Below, in pieces: positions 1 to 8,504 of a stretch of DNA of 64,000 nucleotides. The notes under the pieces were generated by a model that was given only the letters and a program-made list of their open reading frames with translations, was not told the DNA's origin and made no database searches. The DNA comes from Desulfobacter vibrioformis DSM 8776 (GTDB taxonomy: Bacteria; Desulfobacterota; Desulfobacteria; Desulfobacterales; Desulfobacteraceae). The stretch is taken from positions 62,001 to 126,000 of the forward strand of contig NZ_JQKJ01000013.1 of the NCBI RefSeq assembly GCF_000745975.1, read 5' to 3'. Both the position numbers and the translations under genes were made by a program. Numbering within the stretch: position 1 is the stretch's first letter; every line of letters starts with the position of its first letter.

Positions 1-1473
1 AATATCCCCAAGTTTGCCGTCCGAAAGCGTGATGGCAGGGGCTGGCTTGGCTGCAACGATAAACCTTACCGGATTTAAGGTGTGGGCCGTATGGGGGGAC
101 CCGTCTTGGGCCAGCATCTGTTCGGCGTTGCCGTGGTCTGCCGTGACAAAAGCGGTGCCGCCTGTTTCCCAGATGGCTTCAACGACTTTTTTTACACAGA
201 TATCCACGGTTTCACATGCCTTTACCGCCGCTTCAAATATGCCGGTATGGCCCACCATGTCCATGTTGGCAAAGTTAAGCACCACAAACTGAAATTTGCC
301 TGATCTGATCTGCTTGCAGGCTGTATCCGCCACTTGGGCTGCACTCATTTCAGGTTTTTGGTCATAGGTGTCCACATCCCGGGGGGAGGGGATGAGTATG
401 CGCTCTTCTCCCTCAAAGACGGCCTCGTCACCACCGTTGAAAAAATAGGTGACATGGGCGTATTTTTCAGTCTCTGCAATGCGAAGCTGGGGGATTTCAT
501 GTTCGCTTAAGATCTGTCCTAAAATCTTGTCCAGGTGCTGGGGACCAAAGGCTGCGGGCAGATCAAAGTGCTCGTCATACTGGGTCATGCACACAAAATC
601 GGAAAGCGTGGGATTGACGGGCCGCTCAAATTCGTAAAAATCTTTTTGTGTAAATGCCCGGGTGATCTCCTTGGCCCGGTCAGCCCGGAAATTGAAAAAT
701 ATCACGCCGTCGCCTGGTTCAATTCTGCCTTCATTCCCCGGACAAAAGCATACCGGCTTGATGAATTCATCGGTTTCTTCCCGGTCATAGGCGGCCTGGA
801 TGGCCTGGACCGGGGTCTGTCCTGACGCATCAATCCCTTTGCCCTGGGTATAAAGCGCATAGGCCTTTTCTATCCGTTCCCAGCGGGTATCCCTGTCCAT
901 GGCCCAGAAACGGCCGGTCATGGTGGCCACTTTTCCTGTGCCAAGGTCCTGGAGTTTGTCCCCAAGCTGTTTTAGAAAATCAATGCCGGATGTGGGAGAG
1001 GTATCCCGGCCGTCCATAATGGGGTGGATATAAACCCGGGTAATGCCCTGATCCTTTGCCATTTTTATTAAGGCAAACAGGTGATTGATGTGGGAGTGGA
1101 CCCCGCCGTCGGAAAGCAGCCCTAACAGATGCAGGCTTTTATCGGCCTGTTTCACCTTATCCATAACTGAAACAAGGGCCGGGGTGGAAGAAAAACTGTT
1201 GTCCCGGATGGCCATGTTGATCCGGACAAAATCCTGGGCCACAATCCTGCCGGCCCCCATGTTCATGTGTCCCACTTCGGAGTTTCCCATGGTACCGTCG
1301 GGAAGACCCACGGCCTCGCCGCAGCATTTAAGGGTTGTGTTCGGACAGCCGGCCATCAGCGTGTCCAGAAACGGTGTGTTGGCCGCGGCCACGGCATTGC
1401 CTTTTTCCGATTCGTTGATGCCCCATCCGTCAAGTATCATCAAGATATTGACCGGCTGTTTTTCAAAATCCAT
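1..1473 (-). CDS. gpmI: 2,3-bisphosphoglycerate-independent phosphoglycerate mutase (C-terminus cut by window edge)
   Basis: Interconverts 3- and 2-phosphoglycerate in glycolysis and gluconeogenesis; a cytosolic Mn-dependent enzyme of the alkaline phosphatase superfamily. The translation from 1473 begins MDFEKQPVNILMILDGWGI and carries GNSEVGHMNMGAGR with the phosphorylated serine near residue 65, followed by the GGVHSHINHL and MDGRDTSP motifs typical of iPGM. The 491 codons visible end at SDGKLGDI, so roughly the last 20-30 residues lie outside the window. I chose ATG 1473 over ATG 1479 because a GGAGG lies six bases upstream of the former and touches the latter. It overlaps the end of rsfS by 11 bases and is the last visible gene of the rplU transcript. 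Confidence 0.95.
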   Translation of the reverse strand, partial: MDFEKQPVNILMILDGWGINESEKGNAVAAANTPFLDTLMAGCPNTTLKCCGEAVGLPDGTMGNSEVGHMNMGAGRIVAQDFVRINMAIRDNSFSSTPALVSVMDKVKQADKSLHLLGLLSDGGVHSHINHLFALIKMAKDQGITRVYIHPIMDGRDTSPTSGIDFLKQLGDKLQDLGTGKVATMTGRFWAMDRDTRWERIEKAYALYTQGKGIDASGQTPVQAIQAAYDREETDEFIKPVCFCPGNEGRIEPGDGVIFFNFRADRAKEITRAFTQKDFYEFERPVNPTLSDFVCMTQYDEHFDLPAAFGPQHLDKILGQILSEHEIPQLRIAETEKYAHVTYFFNGGDEAVFEGEERILIPSPRDVDTYDQKPEMSAAQVADTACKQIRSGKFQFVVLNFANMDMVGHTGIFEAAVKACETVDICVKKVVEAIWETGGTAFVTADHGNAEQMLAQDGSPHTAHTLNPVRFIVAAKPAPAITLSDGKLGDI

Positions 1474-1855
1474 CGTCATCCTCCATATCGGTTTCTGTCT
1501 GGGTACCAAATCCGGAGAGATCAACCCGTTTGGCATCACTCCACAGCCCTTCAAGGTCATAAAACGCCCTGGCATCGGATTCAAAGACATGGATGATCAG
1601 GTGCCCGAAATCCAGAAGCGCCCACAGGCCTTCTTTGACCCCTTCTGAACCGATTGCCTTTATTTTTGCGTCCTTAAGGGATGTTACAATATGTTCGGCC
1701 AAGGACGTTACCTGCCGGCTTGATCCGGCCTCCACAATGACCACCATGTCTGTGTAAGAGGTTAATTCACTGACCATCAGTGCAACCACGCTTTTGGGTT
1801 TTCGGTCAAATATCGGGGAAAAATAGGGGATATATTCCTCTTGGAGGGCGATCAT
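1463..1855 (-). CDS. rsfS: Ribosomal silencing factor RsfS
   Basis: Binds ribosomal protein L14 on the 50S subunit and blocks subunit joining when nutrients run low. The 130-residue protein has the DUF143/Iojap core (ALMVSELTSYTDMVVIVEAGSS, then GLWALLDFGHLIIHVF and DARAFYDLEGLW). It has the family's usual length, with a short acidic tail (TETDMEDDDG) that is probably disordered. Its start overlaps the nadD stop by four bases. The nadD-rsfS pairing is widespread in bacteria and supports the call. It shares the rplU operon, so it is probably co-transcribed with ribosomal protein genes. Confidence 0.95.
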   Translation of the reverse strand: MIALQEEYIPYFSPIFDRKPKSVVALMVSELTSYTDMVVIVEAGSSRQVTSLAEHIVTSLKDAKIKAIGSEGVKEGLWALLDFGHLIIHVFESDARAFYDLEGLWSDAKRVDLSGFGTQTETDMEDDDGF

Positions 1856-2496
1856 TTATATAAATCCTTTGTTCTGATAAAAGTCTCAACATATTCAGGT
1901 ACAAGTCCTGAAATGGATTTACCGGATTTAATCCGGTTCCGAATCTGTGTTGATGAAATATCAATTCTTGGAACATTGCAGATGCGGATGGCAAAAAGCC
2001 GGTCATGGACAAAAAGGTTATCGTTCTTAAGTTTGTAGCCTTTTGCGACGTGTTCGTCAATAAAGGATGCAAAAGGTGCCATCCCGGTTTTTTCCCCCCG
2101 CTGCATCACGATCACGGGCAGTGCCCCAAAAATTTGGCGGGCCTGTTTCCAGGAGGGCGTGTCAAAAAAAGCATCAGAGCCTAAAAGCAGATGAAAACGG
2201 GCGTCTTTACCAAAGATGGTTTTAAACTGGGATATGGTATCAATGGTAAATGACGGGCCTTGCCGCTGAAGCTCGATATCAGATACCTGGAAACCATTCA
2301 GATGCTTCACAGCACCTTTGACCATGGCCAGACGGTCCTGTGCGGAAGCCAGGTTATGGTTGGATTTGTGGGGGGGCAGGGCTGACGGGTAAATGATGAT
2401 TGTGTCAAAGGCGCACTGTGCCTTGACGTATTTGATGATGCCTAGGTGGCCGTTATGAATCGGATTGAATGTGCCGCCGAAAAGTCCTGCATTCAT
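1852..2496 (-). CDS. nadD: Nicotinate-nucleotide adenylyltransferase
   Basis: Transfers AMP from ATP to nicotinate mononucleotide, making deamido-NAD on the NAD synthesis route. The 214-residue protein has the nucleotidyltransferase signature GGTFNPIHNGH at residues 7-17, LLGSDAFFD in the middle, and ISSTQIRNRI near residue 180, the canonical NadD layout. It lies 14 bases after obgE and overlaps rsfS by four bases. The ATG at 2496 has only a weak ribosome binding site, so translational coupling to obgE is likely. Confidence 0.95.
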   Translation of the reverse strand: MNAGLFGGTFNPIHNGHLGIIKYVKAQCAFDTIIIYPSALPPHKSNHNLASAQDRLAMVKGAVKHLNGFQVSDIELQRQGPSFTIDTISQFKTIFGKDARFHLLLGSDAFFDTPSWKQARQIFGALPVIVMQRGEKTGMAPFASFIDEHVAKGYKLKNDNLFVHDRLFAIRICNVPRIDISSTQIRNRIKSGKSISGLVPEYVETFIRTKDLYK

Positions 2497-2510
2497 CTTG
2501 GCTGTGTCCG

Positions 2511-3551
2511 TTAAAGGTTGCCCGGCACGATCCCTTGTTTCCCCTTGTCTTCGGATGCTGTTGCTTGAAGCAGTTGAGCCAGGTGGTTGACCAGGGGTTT
2601 AACGCCATTGCCCGTGGCTGCGGAAATGGTAAAAACAGTCTGGTCAGGCAACGCATTTTTAAAGGCCTCAACCCGGTTTTCTGTGCCCGTAAGATCAATT
2701 TTATTGAGCACCACAACCTGGGTTTTGTTTGTCAGGGTATCGCTGTGCATTGCCAGTTCATTGTTTATAAGCTGAAACTGTGCCAGCGGATTTTCCGGAT
2801 CAATACCGCCCGCGTCAATGAGATGCACCAGAATGCCGGTACGTTCAATATGCTTAAGAAATTTTATTCCAAGCCCCACCCCTTCATGGGCCCCTTCAAT
2901 CAGTCCGGGGATGTCAGCTACGGCAAAGGGCTCGCCAAAGGGCGGCTCCACCATGCCGATGGTCGGGGTCAGTGTGGTAAAGGGATATTCGGCAATTTTG
3001 GGCCGGGCCGCGGAAATGCCTGAAATCAGGGTGGATTTGCCTGCGTTGGGCAGGCCCACAAGCCCGACATCTGCCATGAGTTTCAGCTCCAGGCGAAGTT
3101 TCATCTCAACACCCGGGATTCCGGGCTGGGCAAATCTGGGTACTCTGTTGGTGGATGTGGCAAATCGTTTATTGCCCCGTCCGCCCATGCCGCCCCGGGC
3201 TATAACGATTTCTTTGACAGGGTCGGTGAGGTCTGCAAGAACCTCGGAAGTTTCAGCATCAAAGACAATGGTACCGGGAGGCAGTGACAGATAGCAGTGG
3301 CTGCCGTTTTTGCCATGCTTCTGCTGTCCGAGGCCGGGAGATCCGTTCTTTGCGCTTAAGTGTTTTTGGCGGCGATATTCATACAGGGTCCGTTTTGAAG
3401 GATCCACCCGAAGGATGACATCTCCCCCATCGCCGCCGTCTCCGCCGTTGGGCCCGCCTTTTTCAATGAAACGTTCACGCCGAAAACTGACACAGCCTGC
3501 ACCGCCGCTTCCGGACCTGATCGTAACAATAGCTTCATCAACGAATTTCAC
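2511..3551 (-). CDS. obgE: GTPase ObgE/CgtA
   Basis: Essential ribosome-associated GTPase that acts in late 50S assembly and stress control. The 346 residues show the glycine-rich OBG fold ([13 protein letters not shown] near residue 32), G1 GLPNAGKS at 166-173, G3 [10 protein letters not shown]4 NKID and the SAATGNG loop. The C-terminal TGS-like extension of some Obg proteins is missing, which is normal for proteobacteria. It overlaps rpmA by four bases; rplU-rpmA-obgE is one of the most conserved bacterial gene orders. Confidence 0.97.
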   Translation of the reverse strand: MKFVDEAIVTIRSGSGGAGCVSFRRERFIEKGGPNGGDGGDGGDVILRVDPSKRTLYEYRRQKHLSAKNGSPGLGQQKHGKNGSHCYLSLPPGTIVFDAETSEVLADLTDPVKEIVIARGGMGGRGNKRFATSTNRVPRFAQPGIPGVEMKLRLELKLMADVGLVGLPNAGKSTLISGISAARPKIAEYPFTTLTPTIGMVEPPFGEPFAVADIPGLIEGAHEGVGLGIKFLKHIERTGILVHLIDAGGIDPENPLAQFQLINNELAMHSDTLTNKTQVVVLNKIDLTGTENRVEAFKNALPDQTVFTISAATGNGVKPLVNHLAQLLQATASEDKGKQGIVPGNL

Positions 3552-3802
3552 GCGTCATATACACTAACTTTTTTCTTGTCACGACCTTTTCTTTCAAAGG
3601 TCACGACACCGTCAATCTTGGCAAAAAGGGTATAGTCTTTGCCCATCCCTACATTGTTGCCGGGATGGATTCTGGTGCCGCACTGTCTGATAATGATATT
3701 ACCTGCGGTGACTTTTTCTCCGCCGAATTTTTTTACGCCCCGCCGCTGGGCATTTGAATCCCGGCCGTTTTTTGAACTGCCTGCTGCTTTTTTATGTGAC
3801 AT
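3548..3802 (-). CDS. rpmA: 50S ribosomal protein L27
   Basis: Ribosomal protein near the peptidyl transferase centre. The 84 residues begin [16 protein letters not shown] and contain [20 protein letters not shown], the hallmark L27 core, at normal family length. The N-terminus is MSHKKA, the form that needs no Firmicutes-type processing. It lies 59 bases downstream of rplU, and its stop overlaps the obgE start in a four-base junction. Confidence 0.98.
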   Translation of the reverse strand: MSHKKAAGSSKNGRDSNAQRRGVKKFGGEKVTAGNIIIRQCGTRIHPGNNVGMGKDYTLFAKIDGVVTFERKGRDKKKVSVYDA

Positions 3803-3861
3803 ATTTCTCTCTCTTTCATTATTAACACGCTACAAATTTAATATGCCTTAAGGACAAACAA

Positions 3862-4173
3862 TTAAGCTGAAATGGAATCGATTCTGATTTCAGTATAGTG
3901 CTGCCTGTGGCCTCTCATTTTCCGGTAGCCTTTGCGCCGTTTGTATTTGAATACAAGCTGTTTTTTACTCCGCCCCTGTTCTACGATAAAAGCTTTGACG
4001 CTTGCATTCTCAATCTGGGGCGCGCCTAAGGTTACGGTCTCGCCATCGGAGTATAAAAGGACATCATTAAACTCAATTGCAGCGCCTTGGCTGCCCTCAA
4101 GTTTTTCAACCTTTAAAACCTGATCCTCATGGACCTTGTATTGTTTGCCCCCGGTTCTGATTACTGCATACAT
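3862..4173 (-). CDS. rplU: 50S ribosomal protein L21
   Basis: Structural protein of the large ribosomal subunit that binds 23S rRNA. It has 103 residues, starts MYAVIRTGGKQYKVHEDQ and ends with the basic FKYKRRKGYRKMRGHRQHYT motif diagnostic of L21. A strong AAGGAG lies seven bases before the ATG. It is the first gene of the operon and is preceded by a near-consensus promoter. Confidence 0.98.
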   Translation of the reverse strand: MYAVIRTGGKQYKVHEDQVLKVEKLEGSQGAAIEFNDVLLYSDGETVTLGAPQIENASVKAFIVEQGRSKKQLVFKYKRRKGYRKMRGHRQHYTEIRIDSISA

Positions 4174-4228
4174 GGGTTTATCTCCTTACAATCTGACATC
4201 ATATATCTAGTATCTAAAAAAACTCTGC

Positions 4229-4257
4229 ATACTATAACTATTTGTCTGTATTGTCAA
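4229..4257 (-). promoter_or_regulatory. Sigma-70-type promoter of the rplU-rpmA-obgE operon
   Basis: On the minus strand the -35 hexamer TTGACA (4252-4257) is separated by 17 bases from TAGTAT (4229-4234), giving an untranslated leader of about 50 bases before rplU. The fit to consensus and the position suit a strongly expressed ribosomal operon. Confidence 0.7.
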
Positions 4258-4278
4258 TTAATTTTTAATTTCCATATT

Positions 4279-6120
4279 TTAGCCGGGCCGGTGCTTGAAC
4301 TGGCTTTGATACAGCTGGTAATAGCTGCCCTGCATGGCCAGAAGTTCCCGGGGGGAGCCTTTTTCGATAATTCTGCCTTTGTCAATGACAATGACTTGGT
4401 CGGCATTGGCAATGGTGGAAAGACGGTGGGCAATGACAAAGCTTGTGCGGCCGCGCATCAGCTGGTCAAGTGCCTGCTGGATGAGTGCCTCCGTACGGGT
4501 GTCCACGGAACTTGTGGCTTCGTCCAGGACCAGGATGGCCGGATCGGCCAGGATGGCCCGGGCAATGGCCAGAAGCTGGCGCTGGCCCTGGGACAGATTT
4601 GATCCCCGCTCGGAAAGCAGCGTGTGGTAGCCCTGGGGCAGGCGGCGGATAAAACCGTCTGCCCGGGCAGTGCGGGCTGCGGCAAACACCTCTTCATCCG
4701 TGGCGTTAAGCCGGCCGTAACGGATATTTTCCAGCACAGACTCACTGAACAAAAAAGTCTGCTGCAGGACTACGCCCAACTGTCGCCGCAGGCTTTCACG
4801 GGTTGCACTGCGGATATCAATGCCGTCAATGCGGATCTCTCCCTGATCGTTATCGTAAAACCGGGACAACAGATTGATCAGTGTTGTTTTTCCGGCACCC
4901 GTGTGCCCCACCAGGGCGATGCGCTGTCCGGGCCGGGCATGCAGGCTTATATCATACAGCACCGGAATCCCCGGGATATACGAGAAGGTGACGTGGTCAA
5001 ACCGGACCTCTCCGGCCACTTGTTCGAATCTACAGGCATCGGGCGGGTCTGGTGAATCCGGGACCATGTCCATAATTTCGAAAATCCGTTCAGCCCCGGC
5101 CAGGGCTGCCTGGATCTGGTTGTAAATATTGCCCAGCTGGCGCAACGGTTCTGCAAAGCGCCTGGAATAGGAGATAAACGCGGCAATGGTTCCCACGGAC
5201 ACCATGCCGCGGACAGCCAGCCACCCCCCCAGGCCGCAGACCACCGCGATGTTGAGATTGGACAGGATGCCCATCATGGGCATGACCAGAAGCGACAGGG
5301 TCATGGCTGCGATGCCGGTGGTCCGGGCTGCTTCGTTGGCCTGATCAAACTTTTCCAGGGCGCTTTGCTCCTGCCCGAAAGCCAGCACCACCCGCTGTCC
5401 GCTGTAAGTTTCCTCAAGGGATGCGTTCAGATTGCCTAAATTTTTCTGATAACCCTGGAATTTTTTCCGGGTTTTTTTTCCCACCAGCCCCACCAGACCG
5501 ATCATCAAAGGAAAGGCCAGCATTGAGCCCGCAGCCAGCCACGGATCTATAAAAAATATAATAATCACAATGCCGGCCAAGGTAAAAAGCCCGGTGAATA
5601 ACTGGGCCGCATGGTTGGTGAGCACCTGGTTGACGGCATCCATGTCATTGGTCAGCCGGCTCATCAGGTCCCCCTGGGCCTGGGTGTCAAAAAATTTGAG
5701 CGGCAGGGTCTGCATATGGTTAAACAGATCCGCACGCAGGATCTGCATGGCCTTTTGGGACACATGGGCAATTAAAACGCCCTGCACTAACTGGGCCCCG
5801 GAGGAAATCAGGTAGGCGGCCAGCATGAGCAGGAGGGGCAGACGCAGCGCATCGGTCTGGCGGTTGCCCAGAAGATCAATGGTCTGGCCGACCAGGTAGG
5901 GGGTGGACAGGGCCATGCCTGTGCCTGTAATTGCTGCGGCAATGATTATTACAAGGGTGCTTCGATACGGGTAAAGATAACGCGAAAGACGGCGCAGGGT
6001 TCCGCCTGCATTTTTGGCCCGTCGGATATCCCGCACCAGCAGGGCCCCGCTGCCCCTTCCCGGACCGGTCATCCCGGTGAAATCTGATTTGCCGGATTTC
6101 AGGTTTTGCTTATTTGTCAT
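4279..6120 (-). CDS. ABC exporter half-transporter, subunit with the canonical catalytic glutamate
   Basis: A fused membrane/ATPase half of a type IV ABC exporter (MsbA/multidrug family), about 613 residues. Six membrane segments occupy roughly residues 50-330. The nucleotide-binding domain has Walker A GHTGAGKT, Walker B LVLDEATSSVD with the catalytic glutamate, and the variant signature LSQGQ instead of LSGGQ. The partner upstream has the opposite asymmetry (LSGGQ but LILDD), as in TM287/288- and BmrCD-type heterodimers with one degenerate ATP site, so the two probably form one pump. A GTG at 6147 overlapping the upstream stop could also start it; ATG 6120 has an AAGGGG at good spacing. The substrate cannot be read from sequence. 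Confidence 0.9.
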   Translation of the reverse strand: MTNKQNLKSGKSDFTGMTGPGRGSGALLVRDIRRAKNAGGTLRRLSRYLYPYRSTLVIIIAAAITGTGMALSTPYLVGQTIDLLGNRQTDALRLPLLLMLAAYLISSGAQLVQGVLIAHVSQKAMQILRADLFNHMQTLPLKFFDTQAQGDLMSRLTNDMDAVNQVLTNHAAQLFTGLFTLAGIVIIIFFIDPWLAAGSMLAFPLMIGLVGLVGKKTRKKFQGYQKNLGNLNASLEETYSGQRVVLAFGQEQSALEKFDQANEAARTTGIAAMTLSLLVMPMMGILSNLNIAVVCGLGGWLAVRGMVSVGTIAAFISYSRRFAEPLRQLGNIYNQIQAALAGAERIFEIMDMVPDSPDPPDACRFEQVAGEVRFDHVTFSYIPGIPVLYDISLHARPGQRIALVGHTGAGKTTLINLLSRFYDNDQGEIRIDGIDIRSATRESLRRQLGVVLQQTFLFSESVLENIRYGRLNATDEEVFAAARTARADGFIRRLPQGYHTLLSERGSNLSQGQRQLLAIARAILADPAILVLDEATSSVDTRTEALIQQALDQLMRGRTSFVIAHRLSTIANADQVIVIDKGRIIEKGSPRELLAMQGSYYQLYQSQFKHRPG

Positions 6121-6143
6121 GGTTTCCCCTTCCACCACCGCGG

Positions 6144-7880
6144 TCACTGAAGCTGGGAGCGGTAAATATCCTGGTAAATAGGGCTTGAGGCCAGCAGTTC
6201 AGCATGGGTGCCGGCGGCTGAAATCCGGCCCTGGTCAAGGAGCAGGATTTTGTCGGCATGAATCACGGTGCTGATGCGCTGGGCCACGATCAGCCGGGTG
6301 ACCGGGGGGCGGCAGCTTCCGGCCCACTGGTCCAGGGCCTTTTGAAGCCGGGTTTCCGTCTCCGCATCCAGGGCACTGGTGGCATCGTCCAGGATCAGCA
6401 CCCTGGGCCTGACCACCAGGGCCCGGGCAATGGCAATGCGCTGCTGCTGGCCCCCGGAGAGCGTGCCCCCGCGCGAACCGATCGGGGTGTCAAAGCCCTG
6501 GGGCAGGCGGTCAATAAACGCTGTGGCCTGGGCCGTGTCTGCGGCGGCTTGGACCTCTTCCCGGGTGGCCGCCATCCGGCCGTAACGGATGTTGTCCTGT
6601 ATGGTCCCGCTGAACAGAACGGTTTCCTGGAGCACCATGCCCACAGTGCTGCGCAGCCGGCCTATGTCCATGTCCTTTACGTCAATGCCGTCAAGGGTGA
6701 CCCGGCCGGCGGTTACGTCGTAAAACCGCGGGATCAGGTGAACCAGGGAAGATTTGCCGGCACCGGTGGCACCAAGTACTGCCACGGTTTCTCCTGGCTC
6801 AGCAATAAAAGAGATCTCTTTGAGAACCGGCTCGGTGCAATCTGTGCCGTAGCTGAAACAGACCTTTTCAAAGGCGATCCGTCCCCGGACCTGGTCCGGG
6901 TACACCGGACTGGCCGGGGGCGTGACCTGGGGCGTTGCATCCAGCACTTCCAGGATACGGCCGGCCGAGGCATCTGCCGCAGCCAGCGGACCGAGCATGA
7001 TCCCCAGCAACAGGATCGGAAACAGGGCAAATCCAAGATAATTAATGGACGCCACCATATGGCCCAGGGTCATGCCCCCGGATAATACAAGCCCGCTGCC
7101 AAGCCAGATGGCACCGACCAACGCCAGGTTCAGCGCAAAAAGCATGAGCGGCATGAACACCGCCGAAAGCCGGGAGACCTGGACAGCCTGGTCCATCAGT
7201 GCCTGGTTGGCGTGATCAAACCGGGTGATTTCATGGGCCGTGCGCACAAAGGCCTTGACCAGCCGGATACCGGCCAGGTTTTCCTGCAGGATGGTGTTCA
7301 GCCGGTCAAGGCGTTGCTGCATCTCCAGGAATAACCGGCGGGATCTGCGGGCGAACATCCACATCATACCAATGATAAAGGGCACAAAACAGGCAGCCAT
7401 CAGGGCCAGGCGCGGACTGGTCAGGGCCAGCATGATAATGGCACCGGCGGCCCAGACCGGGGCTTTGGTCATGATGCGCAACTGAAGGATCACAATGGTC
7501 TGTACGGTGTTGACGTCACTGGTGGAACGGACAATAAGATTGCCGGTCTTAAGATGGTCGAGATTGCCGAATGAAAGGGACTGGACCTTGCGCATGAGCG
7601 CGCTCCGCAGGTTGGCCCCGAATCCCAGGGCCGCAACCACCGAAAGCCGGTTGTTGGCCAGGGCAAAGATCATGGAAATCAGGGCCGCACCCGCCATATA
7701 AAGGGCTGTGGTCACCACAACATGCAGGTCATTGACCAGGATGCCTTTGTCAATGATTCGCTGGGTTAAGCGGGGAATGGCAAGGTCGGCTGCCACCATG
7801 AAAAAGAGCAGGACCAGGGCGGTTACGGCCTGGACCCCATAAGGACGAAGGAACCGGTATAACCGGGGAAGGGAATTCAT
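6144..7880 (-). CDS. ABC exporter half-transporter, subunit with the degenerate catalytic site
   Basis: Partner half of the exporter, about 578 residues, with an N-terminal six-helix membrane domain (about 10-310) and a C-terminal ATPase. The ATPase shows Walker A GATGAGKS, signature LSGGQQQRIAIARAL, and Walker B LILDDATSALD in which aspartate replaces the catalytic glutamate. This is the mark of the non-hydrolysing site in heterodimeric exporters. ATG 7880 sits within the four-base overlap with the marR-type gene and has AGGAGGG upstream, so I prefer it to the earlier TTG-type start at 7904. It is cotranscribed with the regulator, which probably senses a pump substrate. Confidence 0.92.
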   Translation of the reverse strand: MNSLPRLYRFLRPYGVQAVTALVLLFFMVAADLAIPRLTQRIIDKGILVNDLHVVVTTALYMAGAALISMIFALANNRLSVVAALGFGANLRSALMRKVQSLSFGNLDHLKTGNLIVRSTSDVNTVQTIVILQLRIMTKAPVWAAGAIIMLALTSPRLALMAACFVPFIIGMMWMFARRSRRLFLEMQQRLDRLNTILQENLAGIRLVKAFVRTAHEITRFDHANQALMDQAVQVSRLSAVFMPLMLFALNLALVGAIWLGSGLVLSGGMTLGHMVASINYLGFALFPILLLGIMLGPLAAADASAGRILEVLDATPQVTPPASPVYPDQVRGRIAFEKVCFSYGTDCTEPVLKEISFIAEPGETVAVLGATGAGKSSLVHLIPRFYDVTAGRVTLDGIDVKDMDIGRLRSTVGMVLQETVLFSGTIQDNIRYGRMAATREEVQAAADTAQATAFIDRLPQGFDTPIGSRGGTLSGGQQQRIAIARALVVRPRVLILDDATSALDAETETRLQKALDQWAGSCRPPVTRLIVAQRISTVIHADKILLLDQGRISAAGTHAELLASSPIYQDIYRSQLQ

Positions 7881-8386
7881 CGGCCCTCCTGACACGGCTT
7901 GCAAGCGTGTTCCGGTTCGCTGGGATCTGTGGCCCGGGCTGTTCGGGACAAATGCTGCTGGACTTTGATCAGTGAAGAAAACAAGGCTTTTTGTTCCCTT
8001 TGACTCAGTACCGAGGTTAATTCCCGGTCCAGGTCTTCAAACGTGGTGCGGATCTCCCGGCCCAGAACGTTGGACTTTTCAGTTAACTGCACCTGGACAG
8101 TCCGCTGGTCGGTTGCCATTCGCTGGCGTTGGATCCATCCGTTTCTTTCCATTCGCTGCAAAGCGCTGGTGGTTGTGGCCGGGGTGATGTTCAGTGCCTG
8201 GGCAAGGGTGGTCTGGGCCACACCATCTTTTCGCCAAAGACGGCCCAGGATCATTCCCTGGGTGTGTGACAGCCCGAACTCATGCAGTTTTGCCCGCATG
8301 CGCATTCCCACAAGCCGGCTGACATGCGCCAGCAAAAGCCCTAATGTCTGTTTTTGGAAATCTGAATTTGAATCGGTCATATTCAT
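7877..8386 (-). CDS. MarR-family transcriptional repressor of the ABC exporter operon
   Basis: A 169-residue winged-helix protein with the MarR layout: a dimerisation helix (LLLAHVSRLVGMRMRAKLHEFGLSH is one run split over helices 1-2), recognition region TLAQALNITPATTTSALQRME and wing IQRQRMATDQRTVQVQLT. MarR proteins bind palindromes as dimers and release DNA on binding a small ligand. It is the first gene of a three-gene operon with both exporter halves. A perfect 9+9 palindrome overlies the -10 box just upstream, which points to autorepression. The C-terminus (SEPEHACKPCQEGR) has two cysteines that could be redox-sensitive, though this is speculative. Confidence 0.92.
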   Translation of the reverse strand: MNMTDSNSDFQKQTLGLLLAHVSRLVGMRMRAKLHEFGLSHTQGMILGRLWRKDGVAQTTLAQALNITPATTTSALQRMERNGWIQRQRMATDQRTVQVQLTEKSNVLGREIRTTFEDLDRELTSVLSQREQKALFSSLIKVQQHLSRTARATDPSEPEHACKPCQEGR

Positions 8387-8398
8387 TTAGCTATCTAA

Positions 8399-8420
8399 TT
8401 ATTAGTTATCAAACTAATAA
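8399..8420. promoter_or_regulatory. Palindromic operator for the MarR-type repressor
   Basis: TTATTAGTT (8399-8407) and AACTAATAA (8412-8420) form a perfect 9-base inverted repeat around the spacer ATCA. It begins 13 bases upstream of the repressor start codon and covers the -10 hexamer. Site, size and AT-richness match known MarR operators; that this repressor binds it is inferred. Confidence 0.65.
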
Positions 8421-8442
8421 ATGGGCCGAATATTATTGTCAA
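8414..8442 (-). promoter_or_regulatory. Promoter of the marR-ABC exporter operon
   Basis: Minus-strand TTGACA (8437-8442), 17 bases, then TATTAG (8414-8419). The -10 lies inside the palindromic operator, so repressor binding would block RNA polymerase directly. Confidence 0.65.
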
Positions 8443-8504
8443 CGAAAAAATGTTGGCCTGGCTTTTTTAGCTCATCGCGGTATTCCAAAGAACAGATATC
8501 GAGC

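Noticed and set aside
1463-1473. Frameshift suspected because gpmI overlaps rsfS
   Set aside because: Both frames are intact with good motifs and gpmI has its own GGAGG. The 11-base overlap is an ordinary operon junction.
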